This document shows positions 16,127 to 24,068 of a stretch of 64,000 bases of DNA, one piece after another. Below the pieces are notes generated by a model that was given only the letters and a program-made list of their open reading frames with translations, had not been told where the DNA came from and ran no database searches. Origin of the DNA: Pseudorhodoferax sp. Leaf274 (GTDB lineage Bacteria > Pseudomonadota > Gammaproteobacteria > Burkholderiales > Burkholderiaceae_C); the NCBI RefSeq assembly GCF_001422445.1, contig NZ_LMNA01000029.1, positions 224,661 to 288,660 of the forward strand. The letters run 5' to 3'. Numbering within the stretch: the first letter of the stretch is position 1; every line of letters begins with the position of its first letter. The position numbers and the translations under genes were made by a program.

Positions 16127-17290
16127 TCAGACCTTCAGCTCGGGCACGTCGACCCAGCGGCGTTCCTTGTGCGACTGCAGCGCGGCCTCGACCAGCTGCA
16201 CGCCCTTGGCGCCTTCGGGCAGCGTCCAGGCGTAGGGCGCGTCTTCGACCACGTGGCGGATGAAGTGCTCCCACTGGATCTTGAAGCCGTTGTCGTAGAC
16301 CATGGAATCGGGCACTTCCTGCCACTGGTCGAAGAAGTTCATGGTCTGCTTGACGTCGGGGTTCCAGACCGGGCGTGGCGTGTTCACGCGGCTCTGGGCG
16401 CGGCAGTCCGACAGGCCGGCCACGGCCGAGCCGTGCGTGCCGTCGACATGGAAGGTCACGAGGTCGTCGCGGCGAACACGCGTGGCCCAGCTCATGTTGA
16501 GCTGCGCGATCACGTTCTCGCCGCCGTGGCCCTGCAGTTCGCAGGTGGCATAGGCCGCGTCGTCGGCCGTGGCGGTGTATTCCTTGCCGGCTTCGTCCCA
16601 GCGCTTGGGGATGTGCGTGGCCGCCAGGCAGGAGACCGACTGCACCTTGCCGAACAGGTTGTCCAGCACATAGCGCCAGTGGCACATCATGTCCAGGATC
16701 ATGCCGCCGCCGTCTTCGCTGCGGTAGTTCCAGCTCGGGCGCTGGATCGGCTGCAGGTCGCCCTCGAACACCCAGTAGCCGAACTCCAGGCGCACCGACA
16801 GCATCTTGCCGAAGAAGCCCGCGCGGCGCAGCATGTCCAGCTTGCGCAGGCCGGGCAGGAACAGCTTGTCCTGCACGGCGCCGTGCTTGAGGCCCGACTT
16901 GCTGGCGGTCTTGGAAATCTCCATGGCCTCGGCCAGCGTGGTGGCGATCGGCTTTTCGCAGTAGACATGCTTGCCGGCGCGCAGGGCCTGGGCCAGCAGC
17001 GTGGGGCGCATCTGGGTGGTGCCGGCGTCGAAAAACACCGTGTCGTCCTTGTTGGCCAGCGCGGCTTCGAGGTTGGTGCCCCAGCGCGCGATGCCATGGG
17101 CCTTGGCCAGCGCCTCGATCTTCTCGGCGTTGCGGCCGATCAGGATCGGGTCGGGCATGACCTTGTCGCCGTTGGAGAGCGTCACGCCGCCCTGGTTGCG
17201 GATGGCGACGATGGAGCGGATCAGGTGCTGGTTCATGCCCATGCGGCCGGTGACACCGTGCATGATCAGACCAAGGCGTTGGGTAGGCAT
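16127..17290 (-). CDS. Gfo/Idh/MocA-family oxidoreductase
   Basis: A 387-aa oxidoreductase. It has an N-terminal Rossmann domain (LGLIMHGVTGRMGMNQHL), the family EKP motif in HVYCEKPIATTLAEA, and a C-terminal alpha/beta domain with an acidic-histidine pair near DMMCHWRYV. Family members oxidise or reduce sugars, inositols and their phosphates with NAD(P). It is the second gene of the leftward operon after the Bug gene at 18307. A role in the first oxidation of a cyclitol or sugar acid is inferred from context. Confidence 0.8.
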   Translation of the reverse strand: MPTQRLGLIMHGVTGRMGMNQHLIRSIVAIRNQGGVTLSNGDKVMPDPILIGRNAEKIEALAKAHGIARWGTNLEAALANKDDTVFFDAGTTQMRPTLLAQALRAGKHVYCEKPIATTLAEAMEISKTASKSGLKHGAVQDKLFLPGLRKLDMLRRAGFFGKMLSVRLEFGYWVFEGDLQPIQRPSWNYRSEDGGGMILDMMCHWRYVLDNLFGKVQSVSCLAATHIPKRWDEAGKEYTATADDAAYATCELQGHGGENVIAQLNMSWATRVRRDDLVTFHVDGTHGSAVAGLSDCRAQSRVNTPRPVWNPDVKQTMNFFDQWQEVPDSMVYDNGFKIQWEHFIRHVVEDAPYAWTLPEGAKGVQLVEAALQSHKERRWVDVPELKV

Positions 17291-17338
17291 AGCGGACTTC
17301 CTGCGAACGTGGAGAGGGAGATGAAGGGGGCGGGGGGG

Positions 17339-18307
17339 TCAGTTGGAGGGCGAGAGTCCAGCCGCCTTGACCAGCTTGGCGTTGGCCTGGATCTCGGTCT
17401 TGATGTAGGCGTCGAACTCTTCGGGCTTCATGGTCCAGGCGTCGGCACCGAGCTTGGTGAAGCGCTCCTTGACCTCGGGGCTGGCCAGCGCCTTGAGCAC
17501 TTCGTCGTGCAGGCGGTTGACGACCTCGCGCGGCGTCTTGGCCGGGGCCATCATGCCGATCCAGAAGTTGAATTCCGAGCCGGGCACGCCGCCTTCGGCC
17601 GTGGTCGGCACGTCGGGCAGGGCGCTCGCGCGCTTGGGCGAGCCGACCGCCAGGGCCAGCAATTGGCCGTCCTTGATCTGGCCGATGACGGGCGCGATGG
17701 GCGAGAAGTAGTAGTCCACGCGCCCGGCCAGCACCTCGGTGACGGCCTCGGCCGAGCCCTTGAACGGGATGTTGGTGGCGTCGATGTGCGCGGCCATCTT
17801 GAACTTCTCGGCGTTCAGGTGCGTGGCGCTGCCCTGGCCGGCCGAGGCGAAGTTCATCTTGCCGGGCTCGGCCTTGGCCTTGGCCACGAGATCCTGCACC
17901 GACTTGATGCCCTTGGCCGGCGAGATGACCAGCACGTTGGGCGTGCTGGAGATCGGCGTGACGGCGGCGAAATCGGCCACGGTGTCGAACGGCAGCTTGG
18001 CGAAGGTCGACGGGCTGACCGTGTGCGACGACGAGTGGATCATGATCGTGTAGCCGTCCGGCGCGGCCGTGGCCACGGCCTGCTGGCCGATGGTGCCGCT
18101 GGCGCCGCCGCGGTTGTCGACCACCAGCGTCTGGCCCATGCTCTGGCCCATCTTGTCGGTGATGGCGCGCGCGATGATGTCCGTGGTGCTGCCGGCCGCA
18201 AACGGCACGACCACGCGGATCGGCTTGGTCGGGTAACCGCCCTGGGCAGCGGCGAGCGCGGGCAGCAGGGCGGTGGCAAGCAGGGCGGCCAGGCGGGTCA
18301 AGGTCAT
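17339..18307 (-). CDS. Bug-family tripartite tricarboxylate transporter substrate-binding protein (2 of 7)
   Basis: A 322-aa periplasmic protein with a signal peptide of about 21 residues and the motifs PTKPIRVVVPFAAGSTTDII and TLVVDNRGGASGTIG. It is the first gene of the leftward operon; the 16-bp palindrome at 18335-18350 is 28 bp before its start. No TctA/TctB genes are present. It probably binds the acidic substrate of this operon. The operon holds two Bug paralogues (this one and 13923-14885), possibly with different ligand affinity. Confidence 0.85.
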   Translation of the reverse strand: MTLTRLAALLATALLPALAAAQGGYPTKPIRVVVPFAAGSTTDIIARAITDKMGQSMGQTLVVDNRGGASGTIGQQAVATAAPDGYTIMIHSSSHTVSPSTFAKLPFDTVADFAAVTPISSTPNVLVISPAKGIKSVQDLVAKAKAEPGKMNFASAGQGSATHLNAEKFKMAAHIDATNIPFKGSAEAVTEVLAGRVDYYFSPIAPVIGQIKDGQLLALAVGSPKRASALPDVPTTAEGGVPGSEFNFWIGMMAPAKTPREVVNRLHDEVLKALASPEVKERFTKLGADAWTMKPEEFDAYIKTEIQANAKLVKAAGLSPSN

Positions 18308-18334
18308 GTCGGGTCTCCGGATGTTGGCTGATTT

Positions 18335-18350
18335 TTCACCAATTGGTGAA
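18335..18350. promoter_or_regulatory. TetR-type operator TTCACCAATTGGTGAA before the Bug operon
   Basis: A perfect 16-bp palindrome located 28 bp upstream of the operon's first start codon. A close copy with three mismatches (TTAACTGATTGGTGAA) lies at 19059-19074 before the tetR gene. Paired perfect and imperfect sites around an adjacent TetR gene are typical of TetR-type repression. Confidence 0.7.
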
Positions 18351-18400
18351 TTGCCGCATTCTAGAAACCCGTTCGCGCCGGCGTCAACGCGCGCCCGCGG

Positions 18401-19048
18401 TCAGCTTCTAAGTACATACCCTAGGACGACCTCGCACATGTGGGAAAGGCGTTCGTGCTGCGCCTTGGGGGTCATGAGGTCGCGGCCGAACACGGCCCGC
18501 AGCGTGTGCTGGTTCGACAGGTAGAAGTACGCCATGCCGGCGATGGAGACGTACAGCTGCAACGGGTCGATGCCGCCGCGGAACAGGCCTTCGGCGCGGC
18601 CGCGCTCCAGGATCTGGGCCAGCGTGTCGATCAGCGGCGAGTTCATCTCGCGCACCCGGGCCGACTCCGCCAGGTGGGCGCCGCGGTGCAGGTTCTCGCT
18701 GTTGAGCAGCGTCAGGAATTCGGGGTGGGCGAGGTAGTAGTCCCACGTGAATTCGGTGAGCCGGCGGATGGCCTGGGCCGGTGGCAACTCCTCCAGGTGC
18801 AGCTGCTTCTCGGCCTCGCGGATGTCCAGGTAGGTCTGCTCCAGGACGGCCAGGAACAGTCCGTCCTTGCTCTCGAAGTAGTAGTAGATGAGGCGCTTGT
18901 TGATGCCTGCGCGCTCGGCGATGCGGTCGACGCGGGCGCCGGCCAGGCCGTAGCGCGCGAACTCCTCGCGCGCGGCATCCAGGATGATCAGCTGCGAGCG
19001 GTCGGCATCGCGGGTGCGCGGTTCGAGGGGCGTGGGGGTGGCGCTCAT
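18401..19048 (-). CDS. TetR-family transcriptional regulator
   Basis: A 215-aa protein. The N-terminal HTH domain (residues about 15-60) contains GARVDRIAERAGINKRLIYYYFESKDGL, typical of TetR; the remaining all-alpha domain should bind a small effector. The operator pair (18335-18350 and 19059-19074) flanks the gene. The one upstream would autoregulate tetR and could also act on the divergent TPP-enzyme gene at 19149. The second controls the leftward operon. Its inducer is probably the operon's substrate. Confidence 0.9.
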   Translation of the reverse strand: MSATPTPLEPRTRDADRSQLIILDAAREEFARYGLAGARVDRIAERAGINKRLIYYYFESKDGLFLAVLEQTYLDIREAEKQLHLEELPPAQAIRRLTEFTWDYYLAHPEFLTLLNSENLHRGAHLAESARVREMNSPLIDTLAQILERGRAEGLFRGGIDPLQLYVSIAGMAYFYLSNQHTLRAVFGRDLMTPKAQHERLSHMCEVVLGYVLRS

Positions 19049-19058
19049 GGCTCAATAA

Positions 19059-19074
19059 TTAACTGATTGGTGAA
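19059..19074. promoter_or_regulatory. Second TetR-type operator near tetR start
   Basis: TTAACTGATTGGTGAA matches the perfect palindrome at 18335-18350 at 13 of 16 positions. It lies 11 bp before the tetR start and 75 bp before the TPP-enzyme start, so it could repress both divergent genes. Confidence 0.6.
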
Positions 19075-19148
19075 TAAAGGCAAGCCCCGGAGGGCCGCGG
19101 CCCATAATGGCCGCCGTCTTTCGCAACGCAGCTTCCCACAGGAATTCC

Positions 19149-20852
19149 ATGAGCAAACAGATCGCGGGTCATTTGTTGGTGCAGTGTCTGGTCGAGCAGG
19201 GCGTGAGCCATGTCTTCGGTGTTCCCGGCGAGAGCTATCTCGCGGCGCTGGACGGCTTCCACGCCTACGGCGAGCGCATCCAGTTCGTGGTCAACCGCCA
19301 GGAGGGCGGGGCGGCCTTCATGGCCGAGGCCCATGGCAAGCTGACCGGCCGGCCGGGCGTTTGCTTCGTGACGCGCGGGCCCGGTGCCACCAACGCCTCG
19401 ATCGGCGTGCACACGGCGTTCCAGGACTCCACGCCCATGGTGCTGTTCGTGGGCGACGTGGCCAGCGATTCGCGCGACCGCGAGGTGTTCCAGGAGGTCG
19501 ATTACCAGAGCTTCTTCGGCCCCAGCACCAAGGGCTTCGCCAAGCGCGTGGAACGCATCGACGACGCGCGGCGCATTCCGGAATACGTGGCGCGTGCGTT
19601 CGCGACCGCCATGAACGGACGGCCCGGCCCCGTGGTGCTGGCGCTGCCCGAGGACATGCTGGTGCAGGAGGTCGATGTGGCACCGCTGCCCCGCGTGGAA
19701 GCGGTGCAGGCCTGGAGCGATCCGGGCGCGCTGCGCACGCTGCGCGAGATGCTGCTGGCCGCGCGCAGGCCCTTCGTGATCGCCGGTGGCAGTGGCTGGA
19801 CGCCGCAGGCCGCGCAGGCACTGCAGCGCTTCGCCGAGAACTGGCGTTTGCCGGTGGGCAATGCCTTCCGTTTCCAGGACACCTTCGACAACTGGCATGC
19901 GCAGTACGCCGGCGACATCGGCATCGGCCTCAATCCCAAGCTGGCCCAGCGCGTGAAGGACAGCGACCTGGTGCTGGCCATCGGCCCGCGCCTGGGCGAG
20001 ATGACCACGGGCGGCTACACGCTGCTGCAGGCACCGCGCAGCGTGCAGAAGCTGGTGCACATCCACGCCAGCGCCGAAGAACTCAACCGTGTCTACCAGG
20101 CCGACCTGGCGATCAACGCCACCATGAACGCGGCGGCGCGCTCGCTGGAGGTGCTGACGGCGCCGACCAGCCTGCCCTGGGAGGACTGGACCCAGGCGGC
20201 CCATGCCGACTACCTGGAGAACCTGCAGCCGCAGGCGCTGCCGGGCGACATCGACATGCCGGCCATCGTGGGCCTGCTGCAAAAGCACCTGCCGACCGAT
20301 GCGGTGGTGACCAACGGCGCCGGCAACTTCGCGAGCTGGATGCACAGGTTCTTCCGCCACCACGGCCTGGCCAAGGGCCACAAGACGCAGCTGGCGCCGA
20401 CCAATGGCGCAATGGGCTACGGCGTGCCGGCAGCGATCGCCGCGGCCATCACGACCGGCCGCACGGCCTTCACGATCGCCGGCGACGGCGACTTCCTCAT
20501 GAATGGGCAGGAGCTGGCAACGGCTTCGCAATGCGGCGCGAAGAGCATCGTGCTGCTGCTCAACAACGGCATGTTCGGCACCATCCGCATGCACCAGGAG
20601 CGCGAGTACCCCCAGCATGTGAGCGGCACCGCGCTGGCCAACCCCGACTTCGTGAAGCTGGCCGAGGCCTATGGCTATGCCGGTGTGCGCATCACGCGGA
20701 CCGCCGAGTTCGAGGCGCAGCTGCTGGCGGCGCTCGAGCGCCCGCAGGGCACGCTGATCGAGGTGGTGCTGGACCCCGAGGTCATCACCACGCGCGGCAC
20801 GCTGCGTGCGATCACGGAAGCTGCGCTGAAGAGGGGCGGCAACGGGGCATGA
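19149..20852 (+). CDS. Thiamine-diphosphate-dependent enzyme (acetolactate synthase-like)
   Basis: A 567-aa enzyme with the three-domain ThDP fold. The catalytic glutamate is E52 in NRQEGGAAFMAEA; the ThDP-Mg motif GDGDFLMNGQE starts at G445, with the NNG of LLLNNGMFG about 25 residues later. The start at 19149 is preferred because CAGGAA lies just upstream. Relatives include acetolactate synthase, glyoxylate carboligase and benzoylformate decarboxylase. It is divergent from tetR and probably in the same regulon, where it could decarboxylate or ligate a 2-keto acid. The substrate is not evident. Confidence 0.75.
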   Translation: MSKQIAGHLLVQCLVEQGVSHVFGVPGESYLAALDGFHAYGERIQFVVNRQEGGAAFMAEAHGKLTGRPGVCFVTRGPGATNASIGVHTAFQDSTPMVLFVGDVASDSRDREVFQEVDYQSFFGPSTKGFAKRVERIDDARRIPEYVARAFATAMNGRPGPVVLALPEDMLVQEVDVAPLPRVEAVQAWSDPGALRTLREMLLAARRPFVIAGGSGWTPQAAQALQRFAENWRLPVGNAFRFQDTFDNWHAQYAGDIGIGLNPKLAQRVKDSDLVLAIGPRLGEMTTGGYTLLQAPRSVQKLVHIHASAEELNRVYQADLAINATMNAAARSLEVLTAPTSLPWEDWTQAAHADYLENLQPQALPGDIDMPAIVGLLQKHLPTDAVVTNGAGNFASWMHRFFRHHGLAKGHKTQLAPTNGAMGYGVPAAIAAAITTGRTAFTIAGDGDFLMNGQELATASQCGAKSIVLLLNNGMFGTIRMHQEREYPQHVSGTALANPDFVKLAEAYGYAGVRITRTAEFEAQLLAALERPQGTLIEVVLDPEVITTRGTLRAITEAALKRGGNGA

Positions 20853-20914
20853 GCCCGGCAGCCCCAAGTTCATCGAATCCCGTGTTCAGCGGCGCCACGT
20901 CGGGCGTTGCCGAT

Positions 20915-20951
20915 GCCCGTTGAACCCGGACGCTTCGCGGCTTCAACGGGC
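20915..20951. terminator. Stem-loop between convergent TPP-enzyme and patatin genes
   Basis: Ten-base arms GCCCGTTGAA (20915-20924) and TTCAACGGGC (20942-20951) pair perfectly, with further inner pairing around a GACGCTTCG loop. It lies in the 103-bp gap between converging genes. It is followed by GGTTTC and has no long T-run. Probably bidirectional. Confidence 0.6.
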
Positions 20952-20955
20952 GGTT

Positions 20956-23487
20956 TCATCTGCTGAGCTGGCCTGCGGCGCCTCCTGGCAGCGCCTTCTG
21001 CGGATCGCCGGCCCTGGTGGCAGCGGACGGGTCGTCGCAGCGATCGCGCAATGCACGTCCGGCGAACAGATCCTGCAAGGTCTCCTTGCAGCCCCGCACG
21101 ATGGTGCTTGCGCTCGTGTTCAGGTTGTCCCGCACTTCTGGCGAAAGCGACCAGCCCAGTGGCGGTTCCGGCTGGTTCTTCTCCAGGTCGGGCAGATACG
21201 CCTCCACGACGATGCCATTGCGGCTGCGGAACGCTTGCGCAGCCGCCACGACGGCCAGGCGTTCGCGTTGCTCGCGCGTGGTCAGCAGGGCGTTGATCGG
21301 GCTTGTCAACTCCGGAAGCAGCCAGCCCGGCGATAGCGGCTGGCGCTCCAGGCGGTGCGTGCTGAGCGACAGGCACTGACGGTCCGCAAGCTCTCCTTTG
21401 CAATACGGCTCGGTACCTGGCGAGTTGCGGATGAGCAGCAGCACAGGACGTGGGCCGCCGCCGTTGCGCATCCCGGCCTGGCCTTGGGCTTGTGGCGCGG
21501 AAGCGGTGTCGTGGCTTTGGCGGGAGGGATCCAATGCGCTCAGGAGTTGGACGATGGTCGCCGCACCGGAGTTCTCGAAGTAGCCGCCATCGACGATGCG
21601 CGCATCGCTGAACGGCCCCTTGCCCGTGCAATCGCTCAGATTCTTCAGCCGTCCCGCCGGACTGACATAGGTGAACCGCGCGCTGTTGTGCACGGCGGCT
21701 GCGAGCGAGATGCTGGCAGTGCTGGGTGCCCTGTCCGCCGGCAGGCGAGGGCAGCCAAGGTCGTACACGTCCAGGAACTGCTCGACGTTGACGTTGGCCT
21801 GGATGGCGCGCCGACCGTCCTCGACGATGGTCGCGTTCAGGAAGATCATCGGCGTGCGCGCCGCATGGGCGCCGAGCGCACGCAGCGGCTTCCTGAACGG
21901 GCTGCCCGTGACATCGTCGAACGCATCTGCGAAGGCGTTCTCCAGGCCACGGGACCGGTCCAGCGCACCGACGGGGATCGGGAAAACACGCTGTACCGCG
22001 TCGTAGAAGAGCAAACCGGCGACCGCAGGCGAGAAGAAGTCCTGGCCGAGCTTGTGGCTGGCAAGGTACTGGCTCGACGAACCACCGGCAGGCGGGGTGT
22101 CCTTGACGGGCGTGGCGAACAGTGTCTGGTGGACGGCCGCGAATGCGCTCACACCAAGGCTTCCGCCAGAAACCCCGGACATCGCAAACAGTGCGCAGTC
22201 GAAGTTGCGGCCGAGCTGCACCGACAGTTCTTCCAAGACACGCGCCGTCCAGTAGGCCGCGCGGATGCCTCCGCCTGCAGCGGCCACATACAGGGTCGGC
22301 GCCGCATCACCGGAGGGGCATCCCTGCGCAGCGCGTTCCTGTGCCCAGCCGGCTGCATGGACGCTTGGCAACTGGGCAACGGGTGCAGCCGCGCCGCCTT
22401 CAACGGGCCGCATCCCGTGGTTGTCGAGCCAGATCCCGGTCACCAGCAGCGCGAGGAAGGCGGGTGCGGTGTACGTCGGCTTGCCGCGCGACAGTGGCCA
22501 GTAGACCAGCGCCATGGTCGCGATGAAGCTCAAGCCACCGATGCCGAAGAAGATCAGGGCGGTGCCACCGAACAAGCGCGGCAGGCCGACAGGGAAGGCC
22601 GCGAAGGCGATGGCCAGCGCGACGTAGACCCAGCACGCGAGCAGGATGAACCCCGTCGTCGCGGGCGAGAGTCGCTCATCGCTTGCGGTCACGTCAGGGA
22701 TCTGCAGAGGATGGTCTGCCGCGACCGCCCCACGGGCCGCTTCCTCCGGTGGCCCATACGGTGGCCGGCTGGTCTCGTTGGCCGCTGCCGGAAGGCCGCC
22801 AGGGCATTGGCCACCGGCGAGCACACTGCCATCGTTTGCTTTTGGCGTTCGATCGGCAAGCGCCCCGACACGTCGCGCGAGCTCGACGATCCACGCGTTG
22901 CGCACGGCCGCAATCCATGTTGGCCTTGAGGCCGAGAGCTTTCTCAACCATTCCCGGCGGTATGCCAGTCCGACCAGCAGCGCAGCGGTGACTGCAAACC
23001 ACATGGTCGAGATGCCGACGGCGAGTGTGTCGTACGCGCGAGATGCGATGAGCGCGTAGCCCAGGCCGGCGGCGAACGGCGGCAGAGCGGCCAGCACGCG
23101 TGGCAGCCATTTGCGGATCGTGCGCGTGGCTGCGGCGTCGACGGGGTAGAAGCGGAAGCTGCGGGACACAAGCCGGCGCGCCGCATACCAGATGGAGAGC
23201 GATGCCACGGCGACGGAGGTGCCGGACAGAAGGCTCCGCAATGCGGTGGACGGAAAGGCGCTGCCGAGCGTTCGACCCGCATCGTCCGGTCCCCACGACA
23301 GCTCGCTCAACGCCGCGAGCATCAGGTCAAGGCCTTGGTCGGAGAGAGCAATCACGTAGGCAGCGATCACACTCCCGAGGATGGGGTAGGCGCACAGGAC
23401 AAGCACACGTAGCGAGGCCTGCACCTGGCGCCATGGGCCGGGGGGAACTGCACGCTTGTTGCGCCTGGGATCCGCATTGATAGGCAT
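20956..23487 (-). CDS. Membrane-anchored patatin-like phospholipase
   Basis: An 843-aa protein. The N-terminal about 330 residues contain about seven hydrophobic segments (such as VLCAYPILGSVIAAYVIAL and LACWVYVALAIAFAAFPVG). The rest is a patatin-like lipase with glycine-rich oxyanion motif AAGGGIRAAYW, nucleophile S440 in GVSGGSLG, and D633 in IVDGGYFENSG. ATG 23487 is chosen because GGAGAGA lies 7 nt upstream; ATG 23502 and 23550 are alternatives without a good site. Such large fused proteins are unusual. It may remodel membrane lipids or act as an effector. No neighbour indicates its role. Confidence 0.8.
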   Translation of the reverse strand: MPINADPRRNKRAVPPGPWRQVQASLRVLVLCAYPILGSVIAAYVIALSDQGLDLMLAALSELSWGPDDAGRTLGSAFPSTALRSLLSGTSVAVASLSIWYAARRLVSRSFRFYPVDAAATRTIRKWLPRVLAALPPFAAGLGYALIASRAYDTLAVGISTMWFAVTAALLVGLAYRREWLRKLSASRPTWIAAVRNAWIVELARRVGALADRTPKANDGSVLAGGQCPGGLPAAANETSRPPYGPPEEAARGAVAADHPLQIPDVTASDERLSPATTGFILLACWVYVALAIAFAAFPVGLPRLFGGTALIFFGIGGLSFIATMALVYWPLSRGKPTYTAPAFLALLVTGIWLDNHGMRPVEGGAAAPVAQLPSVHAAGWAQERAAQGCPSGDAAPTLYVAAAGGGIRAAYWTARVLEELSVQLGRNFDCALFAMSGVSGGSLGVSAFAAVHQTLFATPVKDTPPAGGSSSQYLASHKLGQDFFSPAVAGLLFYDAVQRVFPIPVGALDRSRGLENAFADAFDDVTGSPFRKPLRALGAHAARTPMIFLNATIVEDGRRAIQANVNVEQFLDVYDLGCPRLPADRAPSTASISLAAAVHNSARFTYVSPAGRLKNLSDCTGKGPFSDARIVDGGYFENSGAATIVQLLSALDPSRQSHDTASAPQAQGQAGMRNGGGPRPVLLLIRNSPGTEPYCKGELADRQCLSLSTHRLERQPLSPGWLLPELTSPINALLTTREQRERLAVVAAAQAFRSRNGIVVEAYLPDLEKNQPEPPLGWSLSPEVRDNLNTSASTIVRGCKETLQDLFAGRALRDRCDDPSAATRAGDPQKALPGGAAGQLSR

Positions 23488-24068
23488 GGTCGATCTCTCC
23501 ATGGCTGGGAAGCCAGCCTGGTGCCAGCTGTGCTGCTGTTCGATGAACATCCTCTGACCAGGCCATGACAGGCGCTTGTGCTGCGCGACGGTGTGCCACC
23601 GGGACCGTCAGGCGCGTCAGAGGTATTCATGCGTCCAACGTACAACGTAGCAGATGTCGTGGGCGTTGGAAACCTTCAGGATCGAGCAGGTTGTGCTGCC
23701 GATCTTTTCTCGATGGCGCCCGGCTGTGCCGGAGTGGCGTGAGCATGCCTGGGATCTACGGTCTCAAGACCAGTGTCGGCCAACGTCGTTCGCCGGCCCG
23801 CCGAGCTCATGGTGCGCACCGACCGCGTGCCCAGCGCCATCATCCCGTCGCGCAATGCGTGTTGCATGGCGCGCAGCGCGCTCGCGAACGGGACCAGGGT
23901 CACCACATGGGAAGGGGCCGCCAGCTGCGCGGGTGTCCGGTGGCACCGGCGGAGCGATTCCCCCGTGTCACACCCCCTGGCGTGCGCGGGTCCGAGCAGC
24001 CGCAGGTGGCGCAGTGCCAGTCCGTCGCCGATCGGTACCGCGCAATGCCCGACCATGGCGTGCCGGCT
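23488..24068. other. Gene-free or degraded stretch
   Basis: About 580 bp without a recognisable gene between the patatin-like gene and the ACAD fusion gene. Short open frames exist on both strands (for example 23676-24056 on the minus strand), but none shows a familiar motif. It may be the remains of a lost gene. The bases just upstream of the patatin gene may hold its promoter, but none is clear. Confidence 0.4.

Noticed and set aside
18335-18350. Possible member of the GntR operator set (contains ACCAATTGGT)
   Set aside because: The half-sites point in the opposite order and have no 3-bp spacer. A near-copy lies beside tetR, so a TetR-type site is more likely.
23676-24056. Minus-strand open frame of 126 codons
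   Set aside because: No recognisable domain, no ribosome site and atypical composition; treated as noncoding or decayed.
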